Assembly (NCBI GenBank): GCA_016802295.1
Contig: JAESIW010000162.1
Coordinates: 540,227 to 602,409 of the forward strand
Length of the DNA: 62,183 nucleotides
Source of the DNA: Brachionus rotundiformis
Taxonomy: Eukaryota; Rotifera; Eurotatoria; Ploima; Brachionidae
Reading direction: 5' to 3'
A program made the position numbers and the translations under genes. Below the pieces are notes generated by a model, which ran no database searches, was not told the origin of the DNA, and saw only the letters and a program-made list of their open reading frames with translations. Position 1 is the first letter of the stretch. The number at the start of each line of letters is the position of its first letter. Below, one piece after another: positions 1 to 9,757 of the stretch.

Positions 1-351
1 TTTGTTTCCAAATAAAACAATTTTATTTGTACAATCTTTTTTTTTATTTATTTACTAATTAAAATTATTGAATTTTAAATTTGAAAATTTTCAAGAAAAA
101 ACTTCAATTCTTCCCAATTTACCTAGCTAAACCTATATCAAATTTTATATAAATCTATTCAAATTTGAACATTTTTTTCTTAGTCTTTATATATTTTCAT
201 GATCATTTTTTTATTTGTTTTACAGTTTAAAATTTAAAAATTAATATTTTTGTTTAATATTTTTAAAAAAATTTATTATTTAATAGTCAGTAAAACAACA
301 AGATTACAATTTATCTAAATAGAATATTGAAAGTTAATTTTTGATTGCTTA
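1..351. other. 3' flank of SF3B4
   Basis: AT-rich DNA with no coding signal. On the minus strand it is the region just downstream of the SF3B4 stop codon and should hold its 3' UTR and polyadenylation signal. TTTATT motifs (AATAAA on the minus strand) occur near positions 25 and 45, but I cannot say which is used. Confidence 0.5.
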
Positions 352-1323
352 TTATTTTGGTGGAGGTGGAGGTGGTACAGGTGGTGGCGGTGGTGGTGGT
401 AGAGCGCCATTATTTTGAGCACCAGGAGGTGGTGGTGGCGGTGGTTGAAAGCCTAGTCCGAATTGAGGCATTGAGCTTGGAGGTGGCGGTAAGCCGAAAG
501 ACATATGACCAAATGGACCTGATGGATACATTGGTGCAAAGGATAGTGGTGGTGCGTGCATTTGAAACGCTGGTGCTGGTGCGAATGGTGGATACATATT
601 CGGAGCAGGCATCATGTTCATCATTGGTGGTGGCGGCATCATTGGAGGCATTGGAGCAGAGCCTAGTGCAGCCGCGTGCATTGGCGGAGCGTCTGCGAAC
701 AGCTGGTGAGGACGTTCAGCTTGTGGTAATGGGTTTTGAGCAGCCAAAAATCTTTCTGCCTCTGTTCCGTGACGTTCTCCCTTGGAATCCTTTTTAAATG
801 CATACGAAATGGTAATTGGTCTGTTACATAAATATTGACCGTTCATAGCCTCTAAAGCGGCATCTGATGCCTCGAAACTGGCAAAATTAATAAAAGCATA
901 GCCCTTGGAACTATTTGTGTCATTTTCACGCATAATTTTTGGCACTTGTAGAATAACGCCAAAAGCACTGAATGTGTCGTAGAGCAGTTTTTCATCAACT
1001 TCTGGATCAAGATTACCAATGAAAAGATTGGCTCCGATATCAAGACTTTTTTGATGAGCGGACGCTTTGTTAACCCTAATTGGCTTTCCATACAACTTTA
1101 TCATGTTCATTATTTTGATGCCATAATCAGCATCTTCTTCTGTCATAAATTCAACAAACCCATAGCCTTGATGATTTTGGGTAATTCTGTCCTTTGGCAT
1201 GTGCACGTTGACAACTGGTCCGGCCTGGACAAAAAGCTCCCATAGTGTTGTTTCAGATACTTTTTCGTCAAGACCGCCAACATAAATGGTGGCGTCTTGA
1301 TTACGTTCGGCTACAGCCATCAT
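352..1323 (-). CDS. SF3B4: Splicing factor 3B subunit 4 (SF3b49/SAP49)
   Basis: U2 snRNP SF3b subunit that helps anchor U2 at the branch site in the nucleus. The 323-residue product is collinear with animal SF3B4. RRM1 spans about residues 13-91, with RNP2 IYVGGL and RNP1 GYGFVEFM. RRM2 spans about 100-179, with LFIGNL and GYAFINF. Near-invariant family blocks such as KIMNMIKLYGKPIRVNKASA and QYLCNRPITISYAFKKDSKG are present. The C-terminal third is Pro/Met rich and ends in polyproline runs, as in the family, but is shorter than in the human protein (about 424 residues). The gene has a single exon. Two ATGs in tandem open the frame; the first is given here and the second (1320) is equally possible. 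A TTTAG acceptor-like sequence lies 8 nt upstream of the ATG on the minus strand. Identification is secure. Confidence 0.97.
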   Translation of the reverse strand: MMAVAERNQDATIYVGGLDEKVSETTLWELFVQAGPVVNVHMPKDRITQNHQGYGFVEFMTEEDADYGIKIMNMIKLYGKPIRVNKASAHQKSLDIGANLFIGNLDPEVDEKLLYDTFSAFGVILQVPKIMRENDTNSSKGYAFINFASFEASDAALEAMNGQYLCNRPITISYAFKKDSKGERHGTEAERFLAAQNPLPQAERPHQLFADAPPMHAAALGSAPMPPMMPPPPMMNMMPAPNMYPPFAPAPAFQMHAPPLSFAPMYPSGPFGHMSFGLPPPPSSMPQFGLGFQPPPPPPPGAQNNGALPPPPPPPVPPPPPPK

Positions 1324-1501
1324 TTTGGAATCTAAATTTTTATTCTAGATCCACAACTTGTATTTATATCAATTTTCAAAATTTAGTTTTTAATTCTTAA
1401 AACTAAATTAACTTTAATAAAAAAAATATATGTAAAATTTTTATCTTAATTATAATATGAGCAGTCTATTCAGGTTTGATTTTTGTGAAATTTATTTATA
1501 A

Positions 1502-1574
1502 GCCTCCATAGCTCAGTGGTTAGAGCACCAGTCTTGTAAACTGGGGGTCGGGAGTTCGATCCTCCCTGGGGGCT
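1502..1574 (+). tRNA. tRNA-Thr (UGU), copy 1
   Basis: A complete 73-nt cloverleaf. The acceptor arm GCCTCCA pairs with TGGGGGC, the D arm is GCTC/GAGC, the anticodon arm is CCAGT/ACTGG with loop CTTGTAA (anticodon TGT), and the T arm is GGGAG/CTCCC with loop TTCGATC. The discriminator is T, and a run of seven T follows as a Pol III terminator. No intron. It is identical to the copies at 9020, 9220 and 13181, and its 5' end is the outer boundary of the inverted duplication. Confidence 0.97.
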
Positions 1575-1673
1575 TTTTTTATTCAAATTACACAAATTAG
1601 ATAAATTAAATTAAATTAAAAACTTAAAATATATATTTAGAAATTATTTTTGATATTAAAAATTAGTTGAGCA

Positions 1674-2555
1674 TTAAATTTGGACACCTCCATGAACCAA
1701 ATAGGTATCTTCAAATTGATCAGCCATCTTTTGGACACTGTAGTTTGAATGACAGCTATTGTATACAAAGCCTCTGAATTGAAATTTATGAAATAAATGC
1801 TTTATTATATCTATATTATTTAAATCATATATAAATCTGAATATTCCTCCATCATATCCGTAGCTGAAGTTAATTTTGTCAAAATATGGTCGTATTAAAT
1901 TGAAATAAAAATTTCTAAAACTCTCATCACCAATTTTGTAGATGGCATTTCCATTTATGTGGAACGAGTCAATAAAGCTTTTCATTCTAATTCCTCTCTG
2001 GATGCTTCCTTTGATCCAAAAGTCCCCATTAATGCACTCTTTGTACAAACCAACTAACCAGTTCGATCTGATCGGTCTAGTGTCCGATTCCATATAAAAT
2101 ATAAACTCTTGCTTATTAAAAATCTCATTTGATGCTTTTAGCATGTATTCGAACATAATTCTCGAGCCTAGGTTGTGATTGTCTGTCTTCTGGTCTAAAA
2201 AAATGTATTCTACAATATCAATTTGGTCAAAGCAGTCAAGATTTTTGTGTTTAATTAGCTTATTTGAATCATAAATATGCTTCTCTTGTCTGGCAATAAA
2301 AAAAATTATGTCAATTTTAATTTTTGGTAATGATGCATCACATGGTTTAAACTGGGACCAAGAGTCCATTAGATTAATCACTTTTTGAAATTGTTTCACA
2401 TGAAAAGGAATCACTATGGAAAACTTTTTGGGAAATTTTGGCTCTAAAATGGACGGAATGCATATCTGAGAATGTTTGGCTCTTTTTAAATATATGATGT
2501 AAAATAAAATTATTACAAATATTAAAAAATAAAAAAATCTAATAAAATATTTCAT
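1674..2555 (-). CDS. Putative type II membrane glycosyltransferase, copy 1
   Basis: A 293-residue intronless protein. A hydrophobic segment at about residues 3-24 (IRFFYFLIFVIILFYIIYL) looks like a signal anchor for the ER or Golgi, with a lumenal domain behind it. The segment FSIVIPFHVKQF resembles the first strand of GT-A fold nucleotide-sugar transferases, and FYMESDTRPIRSNW looks like their metal-binding acidic motif. The assignment rests on these motifs only; no family member is recognised by name and the substrate is unknown. The protein differs from copy 2 (12200-13081) at about eight residues in the first 92 and at one (Ser versus Ala) in the last 200. An acceptor-like TTTAG lies 6 nt upstream of the ATG. 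An unrelated secreted protein cannot be excluded. Confidence 0.6.
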   Translation of the reverse strand: MKYFIRFFYFLIFVIILFYIIYLKRAKHSQICIPSILEPKFPKKFSIVIPFHVKQFQKVINLMDSWSQFKPCDASLPKIKIDIIFFIARQEKHIYDSNKLIKHKNLDCFDQIDIVEYIFLDQKTDNHNLGSRIMFEYMLKASNEIFNKQEFIFYMESDTRPIRSNWLVGLYKECINGDFWIKGSIQRGIRMKSFIDSFHINGNAIYKIGDESFRNFYFNLIRPYFDKINFSYGYDGGIFRFIYDLNNIDIIKHLFHKFQFRGFVYNSCHSNYSVQKMADQFEDTYLVHGGVQI

Positions 2556-2659
2556 TATTATCTAAATATTTATTAAATGAATTTAAAAAATAAAATTGTT
2601 TTACACTAATTTAATATAGATTAGATTGGATCAATAAATTTGAATAAAAATATAGGATT

Positions 2660-3155
2660 CATTTCAAAGAAGAATTAAAATTGATGAGACTTGATGATAT
2701 AGTAATAGATATAGATATAGTAACTTTGATATATAGTAATAGAATGCAAAAATATCAAAAAAATGACTAGTCTATTTGAAGATACCTATTTGATTCATGG
2801 AGGTGTCCAAATTTAATGTTCAACTTATTTTCTATATAAAATATCATTTTTTATATTCTAACATAAAACTAGTCTGCCTATCTACAAATCTAATTAAAAT
2901 ACAATGACATTTTAATAATTTTTTTCGATTGAAATTTGCAGCGAGATTTTTTGAAGTTTCGCTGTATCTGGCTTAGGTTAAAATACTATTTTAATTTAAT
3001 AATATTAAAATACTTTCTCGTACCATCATTTTCAAATTCTCTGTTAATTTTAGAATATATTTAATCAAAGTCTAAAAAAATCAAAAAACGCAAAGATTAT
3101 TTGGGAATTTAAATAAAAATGTCCCCAACGATATCCCTTATTGAATTTATTTAAT
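2660..3155 (+). repeat. Inverted duplication, inner arm B (left)
   Basis: This block matches 11095-11480 in inverted orientation. Shared landmarks include AAGAATTAAAATTGATGAGA near 2669, a truncated glycosyltransferase 3' end at 2775-2816, and the block around 3085-3140 containing AAACGCAAAGATTATTTGGG and the GTCCCCAACGATA stretch. It is clearly older or more degraded than arm A. Part of its 3' flank (around 2880-2907) also recurs at about 13375-13405, so the block belongs to a small dispersed family. Confidence 0.8.
2775..2816 (+). pseudogene. Orphan 3' end of the glycosyltransferase family
   Basis: Fourteen codons, including the stop, encode FEDTYLIHGGVQI. This matches the C-terminus of the two intact copies with one change (V to I). 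The upstream part of the gene is missing: coding similarity ends abruptly. It lies head to head with intact copy 1. Confidence 0.8.
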
Positions 3156-4353
3156 TAACATGGTTGCATAAAAACAATTAAAAACATATAACTAAAAAAA
3201 TCAGTCATTTGACTTGACTTGCTTTTGAGCTTACAACTTTGTACAACACTGGGTTTAACCATCTTAATTATTGTCATAAATATCTATTATTGAATATATT
3301 TTTTATGCATTCAGACGCATTGAGTAAAGTAAGCATCAAACTGGCCAACTTTTAAGATTTGCCAACCCAGAAACCAATTCCCGTCTACATCTTAATTAGG
3401 ATCCTATCAGGATTCCTAACTGGATTCCGAGTCTTTACTGGAAATTTTCCAAAACAGCTCAGTACAGGATCCTAACAGAAATTCCTTAAACTTCTCAAAA
3501 GCTGATAGGATTTCATAGGATCTTATTAAGTTCTGTGCAATTCAAAGCTTTGCCATCATTTTTATTAATTGTATTTCAAGAAAATAAAAATAAGTCTAAC
3601 AAATAGATAAAAAATTTTAAAAAAATCATATAAAATAATAAATAAAACAAAAATAAACAAAAAAAACTAAAAACAATAATTATAAAATACGGATTCTTAA
3701 ACTAAAGACAATAAATACATTCTGATGTCTCGATTCAATTCACTTGGTAGCTGTTGATTGGGACTTGGTTCGCTCTTTTAAGCGTCTTTATCTTAGAAAG
3801 GTTCCAAGTCATTGAAATTTTTGCCATCTTCGTCTTTGGCTACTGGACCTTAAAAAAAATGTCTAAAAAATTAAATTTTGATAAATACATTTCTGACTAA
3901 ATGACTTCTTCTCACACAATTCATTCAAAATTCTAGACAATTCCTTTTATTAAAAATTAAATTAAAACTTAAAAATAATCTTTTTAAATCATACAAGATC
4001 TTTTTAAGATCATATTAAGAATCTTATACTAGTTAGGAATTGGTTTCTGGGAAACAATACTCAACATTTAAAGTTCATCATAGGAACCAAATATTTTCTA
4101 TTCTCATTTAGGAAAAGTATTAGAAAAAGTCACTTCTAAAATCAAATTGTCAAATGATTCTCACAAATGCACAAAAAGACAACATTTCACTCACCATACA
4201 CTAAGTACTTGTCTAGCAAACTAAAACATGATCAAGCTAAGTATACATGGAACACAAACGAATAATTTATGAATGTGTAAAAAATAAAAGAATAAAAATA
4301 ACTCTAGAATTTTTATTACTAATCATTTTAAAATTCCTAAATTAGTTTTAAAA
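3156..4353. other. Intergenic DNA with a TIR-bounded segment
   Basis: There is no confident gene. Most of it is the 686-bp segment with 16-bp terminal inverted repeats listed separately (3366-4051). Two short, splice-compatible coding-like pieces on the minus strand (3793-3848 and 4195-4220) are reported as a finding. The final part before 4354 is AT-rich and should contain the PNISR promoter. Confidence 0.5.
3366..4051. mobile_element. MITE-like element with 16-bp terminal inverted repeats
   Basis: CCCAGAAACCAATTCC at 3366-3381 is the exact reverse complement of 4036-4051. Inside are repeated words around GGATCCTA, AAGATCTTGTATGAT and GATCTTAAAA. Similar words recur near 8175-8215 (TCTTGTATGATCTTAAAATA), which suggests a dispersed family. 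No transposase is encoded and I see no target-site duplication. Confidence 0.45.
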
Positions 4354-5994
4354 ATGTGGCAACCGGGCAGCAATGAATCGAATGGAGTCGACTGGGGCTT
4401 GGCGGCCCAGCAATGGCTGCAATACAAGGAAACGTACGAACAGTGGCTGCAGACCCAGTATCATCAGCACATGCAAATGGTGGCCACTGCGCACGCAACT
4501 GCGGTGTCTAGCATCGACCCGGAGGTCATTAACAACCCGCCGCCGCCTCCCCCGGACAAAAACGGAGACGGCAGCGGGCAAAAAAAATCCATCCTGAAAA
4601 CGCGCTACTCGAACAGTGCCCTGCTGAAGGCGGCCGCGGTCGCCGTCGTCAACAGCAGCACTGCCGACCACGCACAAGCTACTGATCCCTCAAATTCTAG
4701 TAAACCTAAACCTTTATTTGCCGCATACGATCACTCCAAAGTAAACACATATTTTTTTGTATAGTATTATAAAAAACAGATATTAAAAAAAAAATAACCT
4801 AAGATTTTTGTGTACTATATTTACTCTCCTAACGGTATGAATAAGCATCACATGCGCCTAGCTTACTTTCAGATACTAATTGTATTTTCTTTTTCTAAAA
4901 AAAATTAAGTCAAGTGAAGAAGATGGCAGTAGAGTGGGATCGGGCGGGTCCGACCCGGCCCTGGCAGAGCGCACACAAAAACAGCTGCCTTCGTGGCTCA
5001 GGGACGAGCTGGAAAAAATGAACAAGAAAAAACTCGAAAGCGGCAAACAGGAGCCCAAGCTGAACGTAATATTTGAATGGTGACATTTTTTTTGTCTTAA
5101 TATTGCAAATATAGCCCAAAGTGGTGTTTTCGAACGAGGACGACGAAGAGGTGCAGGTCCCCGAGGAGAGGACCCTCAACCTGCCCAAGCTCAGGCTGGA
5201 GAGTGACCGGGAACGAGAGCGCCGAGAGAGAGAGAAGGAGCGGGAGCGCGAGAGGGACCGAGAGCGCGAAAGAGACCGGCTCAAGAAGCTGGCCGAACTG
5301 AACGAAGAAGAAAAACAAGAGATAATTGTACCAATTAGAGCAAAATATTTATATCAGGCCTTATTTATTTTTGTTGATTAAGATGAGTCTGCTGAAGTCG
5401 TGGATGACCGAAATACTCTTGGAAGTGACCAATTCTGAGCTAAACTGTGTTGCCAAGCAGGTGGTGAACTACGAGAAAGAATTGAGGATACGTCAGCAGC
5501 TGAAAAATTCGGGCAAGTCGCTGAACTTGGCGTATGGCGATGACGAAGAAGAGGCGGACAATGACGAGGAAAAGACAGACGTGGAGGAGGATATTGGCTT
5601 TTTGAGGGAGAGGGGCGAGAAGAGGCTGCGGGAGTACGAGAAAAAGGTGAGCGAGGAGAAGAAGAGGCCCAAGCGGTCCAGGAGCAGGTCCAGGTCGAAG
5701 CGGCGAGGCAGGAGGTCCAAGTCGCCGAGGAAGGAGAGGAGAAAAAGATACAGCGATGAGAGCGATAATGAAGAGAGAAAGCACAAGAGTAGACGGCAGA
5801 GAAGTTCGTCGGGCTCGAGGCACAGGAGCTCGAAGAATAGGAAGCGATCGTATTCCAGATCGAGCTCACGTGATCGCTACAAGAAGGCGAGCTCGAGGCG
5901 CGAGAGAAGTTCTAGCAGAAAGAGGACCGGTAAGGGACGCAGAAGCGACTCGAGCTCGTCGTCGTGCTCGCAGTCAAGATCGCGCTCAAGATAG
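4354..5994 (+). CDS. PNISR: PNISR-like arginine/serine-rich nuclear speckle protein
   Basis: Four exons by GT-AG reading: 4354-4740, 4910-5065, 5115-5327 and 5383-5994, giving 455 residues (human PNISR has 805). The N-terminus (VDWGLAAQQWLQYKE) matches the DW..A..W motif of PNISR. Exon 2 carries LPSWLRDELEKM, the counterpart of the vertebrate LPAWIREGLEKM block. Exons 3-4 carry WMTEILLEVTNSELNCVAKQ, the counterpart of the TEILLDVT..E...VAK block. Between these lies a charged Glu/Arg run, and the C-terminus is a long RS-repeat domain typical of splicing-associated speckle proteins. Introns are 169, 49 and 55 nt. The coding DNA is much richer in G+C than its surroundings. The role in pre-mRNA splicing is inferred from the family. 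Confidence 0.88.
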
Positions 5995-6443
5995 CCAACT
6001 CCAACACATTAAGTTTTTAAACAAGTTTTGTTTAAATGTTCAATAATAAGGTATCAAAGATAAATAGATAATGTTTGAGTATTCCATTTTGTATTTATGT
6101 CTAAAAAGAAAAATAATAAGTTAAGTTTTAAAATTGGATGCTTGTTTATTATTAAAGTGTATAATTTTTTTCACTTATCTTTTTGACTACCTTTATAATT
6201 AAAAAAATGAATAAATTTAGATAAAAATTAAATATGTTTTAATTATTTTTAAATAAACAAAATAGAAAAAGATTCGAGAGCCATGTTTTAGATCACACTA
6301 TACTCTCACAGTGTAATCCAGCAAATTGGTTGTATTTAATACAGTGTAAAGTATCACTGTAAGCAAGAGATGTTGTATTTTGGGACATATCCAACTTAAA
6401 TGTGGCAAAAATTGCGCCCCTCATGAATATGTTCAGCTGTGAT

Positions 6444-6551
6444 CTATGTGATCATTGTTTGAGTGGTTAGAACATCTTTGGCACTTTTTTTTGGTCTACC
6501 AAGACCACGTTTGTATTGAGTTGTTTCTACATTAGTAGGAATTCTCAAATC
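6444..6551 (-). pseudogene. MULE transposase C-terminal remnant
   Basis: The minus strand reads 35 codons plus a stop, with the run YKRGLGRPKKSAKDVL. A basic GRP(K)K tail after a SWIM zinc finger is typical of MULE transposases, and a clearer example with the zinc finger preserved lies at 27260-27472. Here the zinc finger itself is not recognisable. Confidence 0.4.
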
Positions 6552-6852
6552 AACGTAAACAGATTTAGAAGTGGATTTATAATCTATAATTTATTATTTA
6601 TTTGTATTTCTGTTCCGAGCTATAGCTCCTTCAGATTAAAAAAAAGAATAGAATAAAAATTAATTAAATTTAAATAATAAAAAAAAATTAAAAGTCTAAT
6701 TAAAATAAAATAAAATAGTAATAAAGAGAGGTAGAGGTAGAAAATAGAGGTAAAATAAAATTAGCTTGACCAAAAGAGTTACAGATACATATTTTTAAAT
6801 GTTTGATTGTTCAGGGAAAAAAAGAAGAAATAGTAAGGTAGCAATTACACAA

Positions 6853-7104
6853 TGGAGTCGGGTATTCGATATACCTTGATTCAAAATCCGCTTTGTATTC
6901 CCTCGCCAGTCTGACAACCAATGGATTAAACTGACTCAAGCCTGCTCCAACATATCTCTCACTCAACTCAAAAAGTCGATTGGAGACTGTTAGTAATTTA
7001 TTTAAGGCCTCGTGATATAATTTATTTGGGAATGTGTCGTATTTAAGATTTAGAATAGATCGAACAGCTGAATTTTGAATTGCTTGTATTCTTTTAATTT
7101 TAAT
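6853..7104 (-). pseudogene. Non-LTR retrotransposon (LINE) reverse transcriptase C-terminus
   Basis: The minus strand has 84 codons open without a stop. They read like the thumb/C-terminal part of jockey-type LINE reverse transcriptases: KIKRIQAIQNSAVRSIL, then NKLLTVSNRLFELSERYV, then NPLVVRLAREYK and FESRYIEYP. No catalytic reverse transcriptase motif is nearby, so it is a 5'-truncated or eroded copy. Confidence 0.65.
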
Positions 7105-7254
7105 TTCAGATAATTAGTTAAGACATGAAAAAGTCTAATAGAAGAGACGAAAAGCAAAATTTCTTCTGAAGACCGAGCTTATATTTTATTAATATGTCTA
7201 AATTGAATACTAAAATGTATGCTTGAAATCAGTCTAACATCAAATGAAAGGTGT

Positions 7255-7800
7255 CAAATGTCTGTTTCACAAAATTCGGTTTTGTGAAATTCAGTACAAA
7301 ATGGCAAAAAGAACAGAAAATATGTAAAAAATTTGAATAACTTTTTTTCTAAAATATTAAATCTAATTCTGTAAATGCAGAATGGTGCAACATTCAAAGT
7401 TGCATCAAATATCTATGTCTACTAATTTTGCAGATTTAAGCAGTGTAATGTTTACATTAGTACCCTTGGGCCCGTCTATCCGATCTCCTCGTTAGACGTA
7501 TTGGAGCAGCTATTTATGCTCCTTTCTAACTTAAACGCTCATGGTTAAGTTAGTTAATTAAACCAGTGATATCGACAAAAATGTCGCTATATCACAAGCA
7601 GTAATAAATTTCAATATAATCGATTTGCAGAGATTTTGCACATCATTAGCAGACTTTTACAGTTGATGCAACTTTGAATGTTGCACCATTCTGCATTCAA
7701 AGAATTAATTTTAAACTTTTCGAAAAAAAGTTATTTCATTTTTTTACACTTTGTTCTGTTCTTTTGTACTGAACTTCACAAAATCCAAAATTCCGAGAAA
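7255..7800. mobile_element. Foldback (long inverted repeat) element
   Basis: About 190 bp at 7255-7450 is the imperfect reverse complement of about 7610-7800. The best block is a 31-bp perfect match: GCAGAATGGTGCAACATTCA and onward at 7377-7407 against 7664-7694. The arms flank a 150-bp, less AT-rich centre. The element codes for nothing and looks like a foldback or MITE type transposon. Confidence 0.75.
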
Positions 7801-8324
7801 TAACACAATTGAAAAAATTTAATAAATAAATTTTGTAAAGTTTTAAATTTCGATGGCTTAATTCCTGGAAGAATTTTGGGCAAATTCTGATCATAAATTT
7901 TGATCTGTTTCCTAAAATGTTTTTGTTAATACTAGAAATACCAGAGTATTCATTTTGATTTCTATTGGAAATTTTAAAGACCTTTAAATAATGAAGGGAT
8001 AAACATTTTACAATGTTTATCTGCTTTTTTCAATTATCTGATATTCGATTTTATAAATACATGATTTTTTACTCACTGGTAATTTATTTACAGTTTAAAA
8101 AATTTTTTTCTTAAAATAATTTTCTTGCTTGATTATCTAATCTTACAAATAATCTTTCAAGTTTCCTAATTTAGAGGAATCTTGTATGATCTTAAAATAT
8201 CTTTTACAAGATTTGATTCATGGGTTCTCTTTCTACACTTGGCCTTGGTCTTAATTTTTTAAAAATGAAGAGTTATTGTCTTTTGAATAAATTTTAGAAA
8301 CTTTGTGGTGGTGGTAGAAGCTTT

Positions 8325-8530
8325 GAAAGTGGACGGTGTAAAAATGACAGATAGCCAACTGATAGACCTCGGAAACTTACTTATGAAGATGAAAATAGTA
8401 TTTTTTGAGAGGCTATGAAAATAGCTACAATTAGGTAAATGACCTCATATAGCCGTAGAAAAATGTCGTCTTAATATGAAAGATCAGCAAAAATGTGATA
8501 AATGGTGTAAGTAAGGAAGTAAGAAATATA
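8325..8530 (+). pseudogene. Tc1/mariner-like transposase N-terminal remnant
   Basis: Broken reading with RPRKLTYEDENSI followed further on by GVSKEVRN. This matches the two helix-turn-helix segments of the clearer remnant at 26280-26540 (SKLTYINQNSL and MVSKETVRRFLTSKK). The nucleotide words around ACAATTAGG(T/A)AAATG are also shared by the two copies. Stops interrupt it, so it is non-functional. Confidence 0.4.
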
Positions 8531-9019
8531 GATTTTAGTTTTTTCCATAAATTGGTCTTTGGATTAGTCTAAGGAACAAAACATAGGTTTAATACGGTGC
8601 AACGCATATTACACATAAATATCCAAACTATTACCACTTTTAGCAGGTCAAAAGACTAAAACAACTATTGAAAAGGATCAGGGATCTTTTTCAGATCTCA
8701 ATAGAACGACCAAGCAAAGTATTGTACAAAAACCATAGTTTAGATATTAATAATTTATTCAACAAATCTAACATTGCTATTAAATAAATTCTACTAAAAT
8801 ATAAGTAAAAAAATTTAAAAATTATTATTATTAAATATTTTTATAGTAAGAATCTTAAATATCTTAAAAAAAGAATTGTAAGCAATGGACATTAAAATAA
8901 AAATAACATTTAATTGATTAATTTACTGAAATATTAATTTTAAGGATAAAAATCAATTATTGACTTAATTAATAAGATTGAAATTAAAGAATATTGCAAA
9001 AGAATTTTAGATAACTGAG

Positions 9020-9092
9020 GCCTCCATAGCTCAGTGGTTAGAGCACCAGTCTTGTAAACTGGGGGTCGGGAGTTCGATCCTCCCTGGGGGCT
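9020..9092 (+). tRNA. tRNA-Thr (UGU), copy 2
   Basis: Identical over all 73 nt to the copy at 1502, with anticodon TGT, followed by a T7 terminator. Its flanks differ from those of the other copies upstream, while the first 20 nt downstream resemble those of copy 1 (TTTTTTTATTCAAAT). Confidence 0.97.
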
Positions 9093-9219
9093 TTTTTTAT
9101 TCAAATAAAATTAAAAATTACATAAAATTAATAAATGAAAAATAGAACAAACTAAATTATTATTTTATTGAGTAACAGGAAAAAAATATTTCCAAGTACA
9201 AGTAAGGTGTTGAGCGTAA

Positions 9220-9292
9220 GCCTCCATAGCTCAGTGGTTAGAGCACCAGTCTTGTAAACTGGGGGTCGGGAGTTCGATCCTCCCTGGGGGCT
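9220..9292 (+). tRNA. tRNA-Thr (UGU), copy 3
   Basis: Identical 73-nt tRNA-Thr, 127 nt downstream of copy 2 in the same orientation, followed by CTTTTTAT as terminator. The pair looks like a local tandem duplication. Confidence 0.97.
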
Positions 9293-9757
9293 CTTTTTAT
9301 TCATTTATTAAATCTATACAGCATTTTTAAAAAATAAAACATTAATTAAAATTCAATTAATTTTCTTATTATTTATTAATTTATCATTTTCTTTTTAATA
9401 AGAACAAAAATAACTGTAATCAAAAGATGTTAAGACTAATTTTATTAACTCACTGAGTAAAAATAAAATTCATTTTAAAAAATAATTAAAAATTAAAATT
9501 CAAATGCAAAAGTGTATTTTATTCTATTCATATATATTTATTCACATATCATGCAATTAAGGATAGCATAAAAATACACACATTCGAAGCGAATATATGC
9601 AGTGGATAAAATCTATGATAAAAAGAACATACTTTTTACCTAAAATTCATTATTATTTTATTTAAATAGAAAAAAAAAAACGATTTTAAAATTCAAAAAA
9701 GCACATGTTTTTGTACTATTGTTTATTTATATTAATTAAGGTTTAGATAAATTGAAA
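9293..9757. other. Promoter region of fibrillarin
   Basis: AT-rich DNA without coding signal or recognisable repeat. It should contain the fibrillarin promoter. An AG acceptor-like sequence (ATTAATTAAG, ending at 9740) lies 17 nt before the ATG. Confidence 0.4.

Larger units (their letters stand above)
1502..2602 (+). repeat. Inverted duplication, outer arm A (left)
   Basis: This segment (tRNA-Thr, 100-nt spacer, glycosyltransferase gene and about 45 nt of its upstream flank) recurs in inverted orientation at about 12155-13253. The match includes the non-coding spacer between tRNA and gene. Homology stops exactly at the 5' end of the tRNA on the outer side: the sequences beyond it (upstream of 1502 and downstream of 13253) are unrelated. 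The inner limit is approximate, because identity fades in AT-rich DNA. Confidence 0.9.
5995..9019. other. Transposon graveyard between PNISR and the tRNA pair
   Basis: No intact gene. It holds fragments of at least three transposon types, listed separately: a MULE C-terminus (6444-6551), a LINE reverse transcriptase C-terminus (6853-7104), a foldback element (7255-7800) and a Tc1-like fragment (8325-8530). The rest is AT-rich and unassigned, including 8540-8760, which may continue the Tc1-like remnant. Confidence 0.6.

Noticed and set aside
345..797. 150-codon open frame antisense to SF3B4
   Set aside because: Shadow of the proline/glycine-codon-rich SF3B4 tail. Low-complexity Val/Glu composition and no homology.
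5378..5869. Open frames antisense to the RS domain of PNISR
   Set aside because: Serine- and leucine-rich shadows of the arginine/serine repeat DNA.
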